Of a DNA stretch of 64,000 nucleotides, positions 53,824 to 62,956 are shown one piece after another. The translations under genes and the position numbers were made by a program. The notes under the pieces are model-generated. The model saw only the letters and a program-made list of their open reading frames with translations. It did not search any database and was not told the DNA's origin. This DNA comes from an uncultured Erysipelotrichaceae bacterium (GTDB lineage: Bacteria; Bacillota_I; Bacilli_A; RF39; UBA660). The first letter of the stretch is position 1. The number at the start of each line of letters is the position of its first letter. The stretch is taken from positions 1-64,000 of the forward strand of contig CADANC010000001.1 in assembly GCA_902789225.1 (NCBI GenBank), in the 5' to 3' direction.

Positions 53824-55056
53824 TTAATCTTTTCTAATTAAATGTTCTGGAACCCCATCTTTATAATATTGCTTAACTTCACCTAAAATTAAAGGTCTTA
53901 TATAATCAATTAATTCATCTTTAACATAATTATTTTCTTGATCAATCCATTCTAAAGGAACTTTTTTCTCTAAGTTAGCAATATCATGAATATCATTAAA
54001 TGAAGAATACTTAATTTTATAAGGATTATTACTTACTCTTTCCATAATAACCATCTTTCCAGATTCATTATTAAAAGCAAGTTTTGCTCCATGTTTACCA
54101 ACTTTTTCAGCTTCTCGTAAATCAGTAAGTGATGCTACATGGGCAGCTGCTCTTTGTAAAGATGATAAAATGATAGGTCTAGTCTTAAGTCCTGTCTTTT
54201 CTTTTATTAAATTAGCAAGTACATCTGCACATCCATTTAATTGTTTATGTCCAAAAGCATCTACTCCAACATCGTCTTTTCCCATTTCACAGACAAATTC
54301 ACCAGTAGTAGTTCTAATACCTTCAGAAACAACAATTACTATAGCTGGTTTCTTTTTTGCTAAGGTTCTAACTTTTTCTACAAATTTATCTAAATCAAGT
54401 GGTACTTCAGGTAAGAATATAGCATCTACTCCCTCACAGTCATCACTCTTAGCTAAAGCAGAAGCTGCTGTAAGCCATCCTGCATGTCTTCCCATTACTT
54501 CAACTATAGCAACAGTACTATGTTTAACTCCATAACAAACACTATCTCTAACTATTTCTCTAATTGATGTTGCAATATATTTTGCTGCACTACCAAAACC
54601 AGGACAATGATCAGTAATAGGTAAATCATTATCAATAGTCTTTGGAACCCCTATAAAGTTTTGTCTTCTCTTATTAATTATAGCATAATCACTTAAATTC
54701 TCAACAGTGTCCATAGAATCATTACCACCAATATATATAAATGAATCAATATCATGTTTATCTAAAATATCAAATATTTTTTCATAAATATCAGGATGAT
54801 CTATATAAGTACCTAATTTAAATCTACAAGTTTGTAAATAACTAGAAGGAGTCCGTTTAAGTAATTCCAACGATCTTTTATCAGATAAATATAAATCTAA
54901 ATCAATAATATTCTCCTCTAATAAACCTTCTATACCATTAATCATGCCATATACATGATCATAGCCTAATTTCTTTGCTTCTTCGTATACACCAGCTAGT
55001 GAGGCATTAATAACACTAGTAGGTCCTCCAGATTGTCCAACAATCAAATTTTTCAT
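53824..55056 (-). CDS. pfp: 6-phosphofructokinase, probably PPi-dependent
   Basis: Phosphorylates fructose 6-phosphate in glycolysis. 410 residues, longer than the ATP type (about 320). Motifs: GQSGGPTSVINASL (start), GGNDSMDT at 110-117 (ATP enzymes have GGDGS, PPi enzymes GGDDS), PKTIDND at 138-144 (the Lys favours pyrophosphate) and MGRHAGWL near 188. The Asn in place of the first Asp of GGDD leaves some doubt, but the Lys and overall length point to pyrophosphate as donor. It leads the operon with the Pr6Pr-like and deacetylase genes. Confidence 0.85.
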   Translation of the reverse strand: MKNLIVGQSGGPTSVINASLAGVYEEAKKLGYDHVYGMINGIEGLLEENIIDLDLYLSDKRSLELLKRTPSSYLQTCRFKLGTYIDHPDIYEKIFDILDKHDIDSFIYIGGNDSMDTVENLSDYAIINKRRQNFIGVPKTIDNDLPITDHCPGFGSAAKYIATSIREIVRDSVCYGVKHSTVAIVEVMGRHAGWLTAASALAKSDDCEGVDAIFLPEVPLDLDKFVEKVRTLAKKKPAIVIVVSEGIRTTTGEFVCEMGKDDVGVDAFGHKQLNGCADVLANLIKEKTGLKTRPIILSSLQRAAAHVASLTDLREAEKVGKHGAKLAFNNESGKMVIMERVSNNPYKIKYSSFNDIHDIANLEKKVPLEWIDQENNYVKDELIDYIRPLILGEVKQYYKDGVPEHLIRKD

Positions 55057-55091
55057 ATAATACCTCCATTACATCACAAATTTATTATATC

Positions 55092-55117
55092 AAAAAAGGA
55101 GTATAATGATACTCCTA
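55092..55117 (-). terminator. Terminator after the NlpC/P60 gene
   Basis: AGGAGTAT / ATACTCCT stem, 4-base loop, then TTTTTT on the minus strand. Confidence 0.9.
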
Positions 55118-55124
55118 AATTTTT

Positions 55125-56762
55125 TTATTTTCCTGTATATCTTAATACTCCATCCCATGGGTGTGAATAATAATTTCCAACATCAATTTCTTCACCACTA
55201 GGATCTCCAGTACTACCATTGTAATTATCATGAGCTCCAATTAACTTTCCATTACCAATATACATTTCAGTATGAGAATCTTCATCTAAAACTATATCAC
55301 CAGGTTGTAAATCATTAACATCAGGATCTCCAGGAATCCATTCGAATCCATGTTTAGTTAATTCTTCTCTCATGTCTCCAGTATAAGTTGCTCCTCCAAC
55401 ATCAATTCCAGCATTTTTATATGCAGAAATTACGAATGAAGAACAGTCAAATTGTTTAGTTTCACCCCAACGGCTTGCTTGTGAATAACCATAATCATTA
55501 TCATCAGCAATTTTTTGTGCCCATGCCATAGCATCTTCAGCAACCTTGCCTGATGTAGGATGATAATCTTTAACATTTTCGATACCTTTACTATTAACTT
55601 TATTATTAACAGCTTTATTACTCTTAGAAATAGCACTTAATTCCTTATATTTAGATAAGTCTATGCTTGCAGCTCCGGCTCCAGCACCACCATTCTTAAG
55701 AATTTCATCATATTTATCGAAATTAAATTCTTTAATTTTAGCAATAACGTTAGGTGCATAAGATTCTTCTGGACAATAAGGACCATCATATAAACCATAT
55801 ACAGCTTTTTCATAATCCCAATTCTTAGCACCATCCATGTATCCTTGATATAATCCAGACTTAGAAAGAAGTCTAGCATAATCTCTAATTGAATCTTCAT
55901 CTGAGTCATAAACTCTAAATCCGCTATATTCACCATATCCACAACCTTCAGTCCATTTAATACCAAATAAGTTGTGAGAATTATTATAAACATTAGAAGT
56001 GCCCCAAACACTTTCATATACCATTTGACCAAGTAATACAGAAGGTAAAATACCATATTCAGCACATACTTCCATAACAGTATCCATATGTTCATCAAGC
56101 CATGCTTCTTGTTCAGGAGTAAGGTTAGCTGATTTAGCAGATTCTAAATCACCACCACCTGATTTAGCAGAAACTGTAGAGAAGTCCATTTCTCCAACTT
56201 TAGCAGCAGATCCTGAACCAGCTAAACTTTCATATGTTGGAATAATTACTGTATCAACATGTTCTTTATAATCATCATAAGCTTTCTTAGCACTATCATA
56301 TGCTGATTTCAAAGAACTTTCATTACTAACATTATTCTTAGGATCATCATCGTTATTTTTTGAATGAGCACTATTATACGCAGCTTCAGCATCATCCATT
56401 GTTTTTTTCAAATCTTTTAAATGTTCATTTGCTTTTTGTAAATGCGTTCCCCATTCAGCAGTCATATGAGTTTTAGCATCACTTTTTATAACACTCTCTA
56501 ACTCAGAAATAGCAGCAGAAGCAGTAGATAGATTCCTGCTAACATTATATCCCATTTCAAACAAAGGAGAAAAACCTCCAAAGTTCAAAGCCTGAGCACT
56601 TAATCCTCCACCAGATCCTATTAAAGCATCTGTTGAATCCTTAGTAGAATCAAGTGATTTTCCAACATCTCCTAAAGAAGAGATGAATTCTGCATAATCA
56701 CTTTCTTTAAGATAAGATGATTCTTCACCAATTTTCCATGAAATATTTCCTATACTTGCCAT
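55125..56762 (-). CDS. Exported wall hydrolase: WXG100-like N-terminus, glucosaminidase, NlpC/P60
   Basis: 545 residues. Residues 1-110 are helical with the WXG100/LXG-like size and no signal peptide (ISWKIGEESSY, then two helices, AEWGTHLQ near 110). A helical spacer (to about 195) precedes a glucosaminidase/LysM-type muramidase domain (about 215-350: PSVLLGQMVYESVWGTS, NNSHNLFGIKW, YARLLSKSGLY), then a linker and NlpC/P60 endopeptidase (about 410-545) with catalytic C440 (QFDCSSF), H497 (DSHTEMYIG) and H511. It would cut both glycan and peptide of the wall. Downstream of and co-transcribed with the gene at 56774 (11-base gap). Export by a type VII-like system is inferred. Confidence 0.8.
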   Translation of the reverse strand: MASIGNISWKIGEESSYLKESDYAEFISSLGDVGKSLDSTKDSTDALIGSGGGLSAQALNFGGFSPLFEMGYNVSRNLSTASAAISELESVIKSDAKTHMTAEWGTHLQKANEHLKDLKKTMDDAEAAYNSAHSKNNDDDPKNNVSNESSLKSAYDSAKKAYDDYKEHVDTVIIPTYESLAGSGSAAKVGEMDFSTVSAKSGGGDLESAKSANLTPEQEAWLDEHMDTVMEVCAEYGILPSVLLGQMVYESVWGTSNVYNNSHNLFGIKWTEGCGYGEYSGFRVYDSDEDSIRDYARLLSKSGLYQGYMDGAKNWDYEKAVYGLYDGPYCPEESYAPNVIAKIKEFNFDKYDEILKNGGAGAGAASIDLSKYKELSAISKSNKAVNNKVNSKGIENVKDYHPTSGKVAEDAMAWAQKIADDNDYGYSQASRWGETKQFDCSSFVISAYKNAGIDVGGATYTGDMREELTKHGFEWIPGDPDVNDLQPGDIVLDEDSHTEMYIGNGKLIGAHDNYNGSTGDPSGEEIDVGNYYSHPWDGVLRYTGK

Positions 56763-56773
56763 CTTATCACCTC

Positions 56774-58270
56774 CTAATATTTGTTTTCCTCAATAGTGTT
56801 ATCTAAACTCCAAGAACTATCAGGTGCTTGAATAGATGAATTAGGATTATAATCATCTTCAGTAGAATAGTCAGTATCATCAGCTACATCATAGTCATTA
56901 TATTCTTCCATTTCATCGTTTTCTTCTTCACCATTTTTCTTATCTAAATACATCTTAGCTCCAACTCCTGCAGCTCCAGCGGCAGCAACTGCACCAAGAG
57001 CAGGGAATATAAATTTAGCAGGAGAACCTCCACTATTATTAGTAGTACTTGGACTAGGTGTAGTAGAAGGAATTGTAGTAGTATGTCTAGTAGTACCACT
57101 AGTAGTAGTACCGCTAGTTGAATTTGTATTTTCAATATTAGGAACTTGTGGTTGCTCAGGTTCAGGTGTAGCAACAGGAGCCTCAGGCTCAGGTGCTGTT
57201 GTACTTCCAACTTGTGGAGCAGCATTTCCAATACCAATATTTGAAACATTAGAAGGAGCTACACTTACAGGTTGTTGTACAGGAACTTGAGCATCTCCAC
57301 CAACTGCTGCTACAGCAGGTGCAGGTGCAGCTGGTTGTTCTTGAGCAGGTTGCTCAGGATTTTGCTCTTGTCCAGGTTGTTCATCATTTTGTTCTTGAGC
57401 AGGTTGTTCTTCATTTTCTTCTTGAGCAGTTTGCTCTTCATTTCCTTCTTGTGCTGTTTGTTCTTCCCCTGTTTCTGGATTTTGTTCTTCTGAATTTTGT
57501 TCTTCTGAATTTTGTTCTTCTGGTTTTTCTTCATCTGGTTTTTGAGAATCTTCATCTCTTCTTTCTTCTGTAGTACCATCTCCACTAGTACTTGGATTAG
57601 AAGTAGAAGAACTACTTGATGATGAAGACCTTGCACCAGTAGAACCGCTTGTTCCACTAGAAGAACTACTATCACCGCTATAATTATCAGCAGTAGATTC
57701 AGCAGAAGAAGTAGTATCCGCCTTACTTTGTTCCTTTATATATTCTTCAATTTCACTTCTTGTAAGTACCTTATAACCACCTTTACCATCTTCAATAAGT
57801 AACATATCAGCTATTTCACTATTAATAGAAGATGATAAATCAGCATTAGTATCTTTATAGTAAGCTTCATATTTACTAATATCAGCTTTACCACTATTTA
57901 TTTTTTCAAAATCTAAATCATTACATGCTTCACTATCCATACCAAGATAAACAAGTAGCCATTTCAAATCAGCTATCTTTTCTGTATCAGCAGTAATCTT
58001 ACCTTCTGCATTTTTAAATGCACCTAAAGCAGTATTTGCAACTGAAGCAACAGCTTCATATTCACTACCCATCTTAGTAATAAAACCTGAAAACATGTCT
58101 AGTGCTCCAATAGTACCTGCGAAGCAATCATCATGTTTTCCACTTAAACCATCAATATCACTTGCAACACCATCAACTTTACCTTTAAGGCCTTCACAGT
58201 CAGCAGATAAACTATTAACACTAGGTATAGCATTTTCTATTGAATCATATTCTACAATTATATTAGACAT
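56774..58270 (-). CDS. Large WXG100-like surface protein with repeat linker and membrane anchor
   Basis: 498 residues. Start at 58270 behind AAGGTGGGATTTT; the frame upstream is noncoding. Residues 1-105 are helical and WXG100-sized (IENAIPSVNSLSADCEGLKG, MFSGFITKMGSEYEAVASVA). After a second helical part to about 185 comes a low-complexity region: Ser/Thr/Gly (185-235), then acidic Glu-Gln repeats (EEQNSEEQNSEEQNPE, EEQTAQEGN units, 245-320), then Pro/Ala-rich and Thr-rich parts. Near 430-450 a single membrane helix (FIFPALGAVAAAGAAGVGA) and an acidic tail follow. No signal peptide. It probably spans the wall as an anchor for the hydrolase encoded next. Function inferred from architecture. 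Confidence 0.7.
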   Translation of the reverse strand: MSNIIVEYDSIENAIPSVNSLSADCEGLKGKVDGVASDIDGLSGKHDDCFAGTIGALDMFSGFITKMGSEYEAVASVANTALGAFKNAEGKITADTEKIADLKWLLVYLGMDSEACNDLDFEKINSGKADISKYEAYYKDTNADLSSSINSEIADMLLIEDGKGGYKVLTRSEIEEYIKEQSKADTTSSAESTADNYSGDSSSSSGTSGSTGARSSSSSSSSTSNPSTSGDGTTEERRDEDSQKPDEEKPEEQNSEEQNSEEQNPETGEEQTAQEGNEEQTAQEENEEQPAQEQNDEQPGQEQNPEQPAQEQPAAPAPAVAAVGGDAQVPVQQPVSVAPSNVSNIGIGNAAPQVGSTTAPEPEAPVATPEPEQPQVPNIENTNSTSGTTTSGTTRHTTTIPSTTPSPSTTNNSGGSPAKFIFPALGAVAAAGAAGVGAKMYLDKKNGEEENDEMEEYNDYDVADDTDYSTEDDYNPNSSIQAPDSSWSLDNTIEENKY

Positions 58271-58348
58271 AAAATCCCACCTTATTCTATTAAAGTATAA
58301 CATAAAAAAATATAATTTAAAATTTTTTCTCACCACATTTACATTTTA

Positions 58349-58406
58349 AAAGTAGATATATACATTTTTATAAAAAAGTAGATATATACATTTTTATAAA
58401 AAAGTA
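58349..58406. repeat. 26-bp tandem repeat, about 2.2 copies
   Basis: The unit AGTAGATATATACATTTTTA (first 20 bases of 26) occurs at 58351 and again at 58377, and its first bases a third time near 58403. It is upstream of the 56774-58270 gene and next to the ACP terminator. It may bind a regulator of the surface-protein operon. Confidence 0.6.
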
Positions 58407-58407
58407 T

Positions 58408-58440
58408 AAAAAAAATAGACTATATCTAATCTATTTTTCC
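58408..58440 (-). terminator. Terminator of the acyl ligase-ACP operon
   Basis: AAATAGA / TCTATTT stem with T-run (TTTTTTTT) on the minus strand, right after the ACP stop. Confidence 0.7.
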
Positions 58441-58649
58441 AAATATTTAACAATATCTTCAACAGTTTGAAATTGTTTGATATCTTTATCATCAATTTTA
58501 ATATTAAATTCCTTTTCAAAAGCAACAACTAAATCAACTACATCTAATGATTCTAATTCTAAGTCATTAATTAAATTACTATCTAATTTTATATCTTTCT
58601 TATCAATTTCACATACGCTACTAATAATATTTATTACTTTTTCTTCCAT
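58431..58649 (-). CDS. Acyl carrier protein
   Basis: 72 residues with the four-helix ACP pattern. S34 in ELESLDVVDL takes the 4'-phosphopantetheine arm; the usual DSL is ESL here. Start: ATG at 58649 behind GGAGGAGAATGAT. It follows the acyl-activating enzyme directly (the stop of that gene is at 58651-58653), so the enzyme probably loads this carrier. This is an additional ACP typical of dedicated pathways (such as DltC-like); the main fatty-acid ACP gene cannot be told from this alone. Confidence 0.9.
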   Translation of the reverse strand: MEEKVINIISSVCEIDKKDIKLDSNLINDLELESLDVVDLVVAFEKEFNIKIDDKDIKQFQTVEDIVKYLEK

Positions 58650-58650
58650 A

Positions 58651-60210
58651 TCATTCTCCTCCAATTTTATCTCTCAAAATTTTTCTATTATTATTCTTTA
58701 TAAATTCTTCATTTCTAAGTTTAACTAAAGCAATTTGTCTATTCTTAGGTTTATCTAAATTATAATTATATATTAAATTATCAAAATATTCTTGATCACC
58801 TAAATATCCATCTTCAGGATACACTTCAGCAATTAATTGATTATTCATAGAATAAACTACCACTTCACAAACAGCTTCATCATGACTTAATTCTTCTTCA
58901 ATAACCTCAGGTGATACATTTTCCCCATTACTAAGAATAATTATATTCTTTTTTCTTCCAGTAATATATAAGAAATTATCTTCATCAATATATCCCAAGT
59001 CTCCAGTATAAAACCAATTATCTTTTAATACCTCTTTACTAGCCTTATTATCTTTATAATAACCAAGCATTATATTATCACCTTTAACACATATCTCATT
59101 AGAAACAATCTTCACTTCTAAATCTTTAACTATATGTCCTACACTACCCCTTTTTCTAAAGTTATTTCTATTAACCCCTAATACAGGAGCAGCTTCAGTA
59201 ATACCATATCCATTCAATATATTAATACCTATAGAATAAAACCAATCAATATACTTTTGATCTAAATAAGCACCACCACATATTATATATGATAAATTCC
59301 CTCCAAATGAATCAGTAATTGATTTAAATAATTTCTTTCTAATATCTATCTTTACTTTTAATAATAAATTACTAATTTTAATTAATTTAGATAATGTCTT
59401 ATCTTTTTTACTTCTACGAGCAGTTTTCCATATTTGCTTATAAAACATTTCAATAAATGTAGGAACTACAAATAAAGTAGTAGGCTTTATCTCTTTTAAA
59501 TCTTCCATTATATATTTTAATGAATAATTTATATAAATTTCCATACCATAATAAAAAGGTTTAAAAACAGCTGTTATAAGTCCAAATGCATGGTGATATG
59601 GCAATATACTAACAGTACTTCCAATATCAGGCTTAAATATAGAAGAAGCTTGATATATATTACAAGCAATATTCTTTTGAGATAACATTACTCCTTTATT
59701 AGCACCAGTAGTACCTGAAGTAAAGAAAATAGTACATAATTTATCATTATCTATTTTATATTTATTAGAGTATTTCTTACCCTCATCTAAATATTTATTA
59801 ACATCTTCTAATTTATTTAAATTAAACTTAAGTTCTTCATAAGAAGAATTATAATCATATGAATAATATATATCTTTAACATCACTATTTTTACATAATT
59901 TAGTAATTAAATCTAAATCATAATCTTTATCTATAGGAACAGCTACATTACCAGATAAAACTATTCCAAAATATGTAAGAATCCAATTATATGTATTATT
60001 TCCTATTAAAGCAATATGTTTATTATTATATTTATTATAAAAATAATTGCTAAGAAGAATAGCTTCATTATAAAAATCTTTATAACTTTTCTTAATAATT
60101 TTATCACTCTCTTTATAAGAAAAAGCTATATCATCATCCTTTTTTAACTCAATTAATTCAAGTAAATTATTAATTTTAATATGCTCATAAAAAGGATATT
60201 CCTTATTCAT
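58651..60210 (-). CDS. Acyl-activating enzyme (AMP-binding family)
   Basis: 519 residues of the ANL superfamily. P-loop FFTSGTTGANKG at 162-173, LPYHHAFGL, NGYGITEAAP (adenine site), YTGDLGYID near 403 and GRKKNIIILSNGENVSPEVIEE (hinge and C-terminal domain), in the usual order. It forms an acyl-adenylate and transfers it to a thiol. With the ACP gene directly downstream it is probably an acyl-ACP synthetase rather than a CoA ligase. Fatty acid or another acid as substrate cannot be told. A putative promoter region lies at 60211-60312 between this and the divergent GT8 genes. Confidence 0.9.
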   Translation of the reverse strand: MNKEYPFYEHIKINNLLELIELKKDDDIAFSYKESDKIIKKSYKDFYNEAILLSNYFYNKYNNKHIALIGNNTYNWILTYFGIVLSGNVAVPIDKDYDLDLITKLCKNSDVKDIYYSYDYNSSYEELKFNLNKLEDVNKYLDEGKKYSNKYKIDNDKLCTIFFTSGTTGANKGVMLSQKNIACNIYQASSIFKPDIGSTVSILPYHHAFGLITAVFKPFYYGMEIYINYSLKYIMEDLKEIKPTTLFVVPTFIEMFYKQIWKTARRSKKDKTLSKLIKISNLLLKVKIDIRKKLFKSITDSFGGNLSYIICGGAYLDQKYIDWFYSIGINILNGYGITEAAPVLGVNRNNFRKRGSVGHIVKDLEVKIVSNEICVKGDNIMLGYYKDNKASKEVLKDNWFYTGDLGYIDEDNFLYITGRKKNIIILSNGENVSPEVIEEELSHDEAVCEVVVYSMNNQLIAEVYPEDGYLGDQEYFDNLIYNYNLDKPKNRQIALVKLRNEEFIKNNNRKILRDKIGGE

Positions 60211-60312
60211 ATAATCACCTTAGTTAATTATAACAAAAAGTTAAATTAATGCAAAATAATAGACATGAAATATACAAAAATGATAAAATAATAACACGAG
60301 GTAAGATAATTT

Positions 60313-61128
60313 ATGAATATATTATATTGTGGAGATAATAACATTAAAGATGGATTAATAATATCAATATTATCTTTAATTAAACACACTAATGAAGAAT
60401 TAAATGTTTATGTATTTACTATGAAATATGATAAATATAAACCTTTATCTAAAGATGTTATAAAAGTATTAGATAAAAAACTAAAAGAAAAAAATAAAAA
60501 TAGTAAAATTGAGTTAATAGATATAACTAATATAGTAATGAATTGTTTACCTACAGCAAACTTATCTACTAGATTTACCCCTTATTGCATGTTAAGATTA
60601 TTTGCTGATAAAGTTGATAATATACCAAATAAAATATTATATCTAGATAATGACGTAGTAGCATTAAAAGATTTTAGTAAATTATATAATCTAGATATTA
60701 CAAACTATGATGTAGCAGGAGTATTTGATTATTATGGAAGTCATGTCTATAGAAAAAAAATACTAATAAGAGATTATTTAAATTCAGGTGTATTATTAAT
60801 GAACTTAGAAAGAATAAAAGATAATAATCTATTTGAAAAATGTAGAATAAGATGTCGTGATAAAGAAATGCTTCTACCAGATCAAGAAGCAATAAATACT
60901 TATTGTAGTAAAAAACTAATAATAAATAGAATCTATAATGAACAACATAAAACAACAAATAAAACTGTATTTAGACATTATACTACTACATTCAAATTCT
61001 TCCCAAAATTTAGAACTCAAACAATAAAACCTTGGATGATAGAAGAATTACATAATATACTTAAAGATTATAGAATAGATGATATTTTAGATGAATATAA
61101 AATTATAAAGGATGGTTTAAATGGCTGA
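60313..61128 (+). CDS. Glycosyltransferase family 8
   Basis: 271 residues, GT-A fold. Start NILYCGDNNIKDGLIISILSLIKH is the GT8 nucleotide-sugar site; D112-x-D114 (YLDNDVVALKD) binds the metal; NSGVLLMNL and LPDQEAINTYC are conserved GT8 elements. Such enzymes transfer hexoses from UDP-sugars in retaining reactions, often to LPS or teichoic acid-type polymers. The TGA stop overlaps the start of the next GT8 gene by 8 bases. Acceptor unknown. Confidence 0.9.
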   Translation: MNILYCGDNNIKDGLIISILSLIKHTNEELNVYVFTMKYDKYKPLSKDVIKVLDKKLKEKNKNSKIELIDITNIVMNCLPTANLSTRFTPYCMLRLFADKVDNIPNKILYLDNDVVALKDFSKLYNLDITNYDVAGVFDYYGSHVYRKKILIRDYLNSGVLLMNLERIKDNNLFEKCRIRCRDKEMLLPDQEAINTYCSKKLIINRIYNEQHKTTNKTVFRHYTTTFKFFPKFRTQTIKPWMIEELHNILKDYRIDDILDEYKIIKDGLNG

Positions 61129-62089
61129 AAAAAGAGTACAAGTATTCTATAGTGTAGATGACAGGTATAGTCCTTTTCTCGCAACATCAATCGCATCTCT
61201 TATAGATCATACTAATAAAAATAGAAAATATACTATAAATATAGTTCATAAGAATTTAAATAAAGAAAATAAAGAAAAATTAAAAAGCTTAAAATCAACT
61301 AATGTAACAATCAAATTAATAGAAATGAATAAATCATTAGAAGCAATAACTAATGATCCAAATAATAGACTTAATGGTGGAGATGTATTTACACTTACAA
61401 TATTCTTTAGAATATTCTTACCTAGAATGTTTATCTTTGAAGATAAAGGAATATATATAGATTGTGATACTATCATAAATGATGATGTAGGAAAATTATT
61501 TGATATTGACTTAGGCGACAATCTAATAGGAGGAATCGAAGATAAATCAGTAGCCCATAATAGAACATTTATGAAATACTTCGAAAGAGTTGTTGGTGTA
61601 GAAAAAGGTAAATATATAAACTCAGGAGTTATGTTAATGGACTTCAAGAAATTAAGAAAGCTTAAATTTGATGAGCACTTCCTATATCTATTAAATAAGT
61701 ATAAATTTGATACTATTGCTCCTGATCAAGACTACATTAATGCAATGTTATATGGAAGAATAAAATATTTAGACTATCGTTGGAATTGTATGCCTACAGA
61801 ACTTGGATTTCCACTAAAAGATCCAGGTATAATACATTATAATTTATTCTTAAAACCATGGCATTACAAAGTAATGTATGATAAATATTTCTGGAATTAT
61901 GTAAATGCATCAGGATATAGAAAAGAAATAATGAGAGAAAGAAAATCATATAATAGATTTGGTCTAAAGAAAAGTATAGATAGATTTCATCTATTAATAA
62001 TGATTAAAAGAGCAAAAGAATTAACTAAAGAAAATAAAGAAGATAATTTTAAAAATGTATTTGAATCAGGAAGAGAGAAAAGATTATGA
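61121..62089 (+). CDS. Glycosyltransferase family 8, second enzyme
   Basis: 322 residues. Same family layout as the preceding gene: VFYSVDDRYSPFLATSIASLIDH, D114-x-D116 (YIDCDTIIND), YINSGVMLMDFKKL, APDQDYINAMLYG and HYNLFLKPWHYKVMYD (C-terminal His metal ligand). About 60 residues longer at the C-terminus with a basic tail that may bind the membrane. Starts 7 bases before the end of the first GT8 gene and ends in ATGA with the acyltransferase, so the three are translated together. Confidence 0.92.
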   Translation: MAEKRVQVFYSVDDRYSPFLATSIASLIDHTNKNRKYTINIVHKNLNKENKEKLKSLKSTNVTIKLIEMNKSLEAITNDPNNRLNGGDVFTLTIFFRIFLPRMFIFEDKGIYIDCDTIINDDVGKLFDIDLGDNLIGGIEDKSVAHNRTFMKYFERVVGVEKGKYINSGVMLMDFKKLRKLKFDEHFLYLLNKYKFDTIAPDQDYINAMLYGRIKYLDYRWNCMPTELGFPLKDPGIIHYNLFLKPWHYKVMYDKYFWNYVNASGYRKEIMRERKSYNRFGLKKSIDRFHLLIMIKRAKELTKENKEDNFKNVFESGREKRL

Positions 62090-62934
62090 ATCCTGATTTG
62101 AAAATAATTGATAATATAAAAAAAAGAATTGAAGAAAATGAACTAAATAGTAATGTCGCAATAGATGATCCAATTCTATCAGATGAAGAAATAGATAAAT
62201 TAATTGAAAATTATTATAAAGAAAAGAAAAATAAAGTTAAATATAACGTTGATAAAAAAGCAGCTGAATTATTAATAAGAAATAGTTGTAAGCATGTATA
62301 TAATAATATAGAATATGTTGGTTTAGAAAAATTAAAAGATTTTAAAGGTGGCGCAATCATTACAGGAAATCACTATTCTCCTGTAGATACAATTCCAATA
62401 AAAGAATTAATAAAAAAAGAATTTAATAAAGAATTATACATAGTATCTGTCGCATCTAATCTAGATTTAAAACCACCTCTAAATTTTATAATTAATCATC
62501 AAAATATAATTCCATTAAAAAACACTATTTCATATCTTAATGATAAGTTTAAACCTGAATTATTTAATTTATTAAAAAAAGATGAATTCATATTAATATA
62601 TCCTGAACAAGAAATGTGGAATAATTATAGAAAACCAAGACCTTGTAAAAGAGGAGCATATCAATTCGCTAGTGAAGCAAATGTACCAGTTATATCATTA
62701 TTCACAGAATTAGTTGATACAGGAATAAGTGATGATAAAAACTTCAATAAATTAAAATACATAGTACATATACTAGACATAATAAAACCAAATGAAAATC
62801 TATCAATTAGACAAAATAGTATAGAAATGTCTAAAAAAGATTATGAATTAAAAGTAAAAGCTTATGAAGAAGCATATAACAAAAAATTAGATTACACATT
62901 TGATTATTCAGATATAGCAGGATTAAAAAAATAG
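62086..62934 (+). CDS. PlsC-type acyltransferase
   Basis: 282 residues. NH(x4)D motif GNHYSPVD (N95, H96, D101), then LILIYPEQEMWNNYRKPRPCKRGAYQFASEANVPVIS with the EGxR-like PEQ site. Such enzymes acylate lysophospholipids or glycolipids from acyl-ACP or acyl-CoA. Its N-terminal 80 residues are helical and unusual. Overlaps the GT8 gene by 4 bases, so it likely acylates the glycosylated product; inferred from context. Confidence 0.85.
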   Translation: MNPDLKIIDNIKKRIEENELNSNVAIDDPILSDEEIDKLIENYYKEKKNKVKYNVDKKAAELLIRNSCKHVYNNIEYVGLEKLKDFKGGAIITGNHYSPVDTIPIKELIKKEFNKELYIVSVASNLDLKPPLNFIINHQNIIPLKNTISYLNDKFKPELFNLLKKDEFILIYPEQEMWNNYRKPRPCKRGAYQFASEANVPVISLFTELVDTGISDDKNFNKLKYIVHILDIIKPNENLSIRQNSIEMSKKDYELKVKAYEEAYNKKLDYTFDYSDIAGLKK

Positions 62935-62956
62935 TCTAAAAAAGACTATTTTTTTA
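62925..62956. terminator. Bidirectional terminator
   Basis: AAAAATAGTC / GACTATTTTT stem, 7-base loop, between the convergent acyltransferase genes; T-runs on both sides. Confidence 0.85.

Noticed and set aside
57272-57675. Several long open frames on both strands opposite the surface-protein repeat region
   Set aside because: They are shadows of the low-complexity Glu-Gln repeat region of the gene at 56774; their products are single-residue-biased and lack ribosome sites.
58349-58406. CRISPR array
   Set aside because: The copies are directly adjacent without unique spacers, only two full copies, and no cas genes are in the window.
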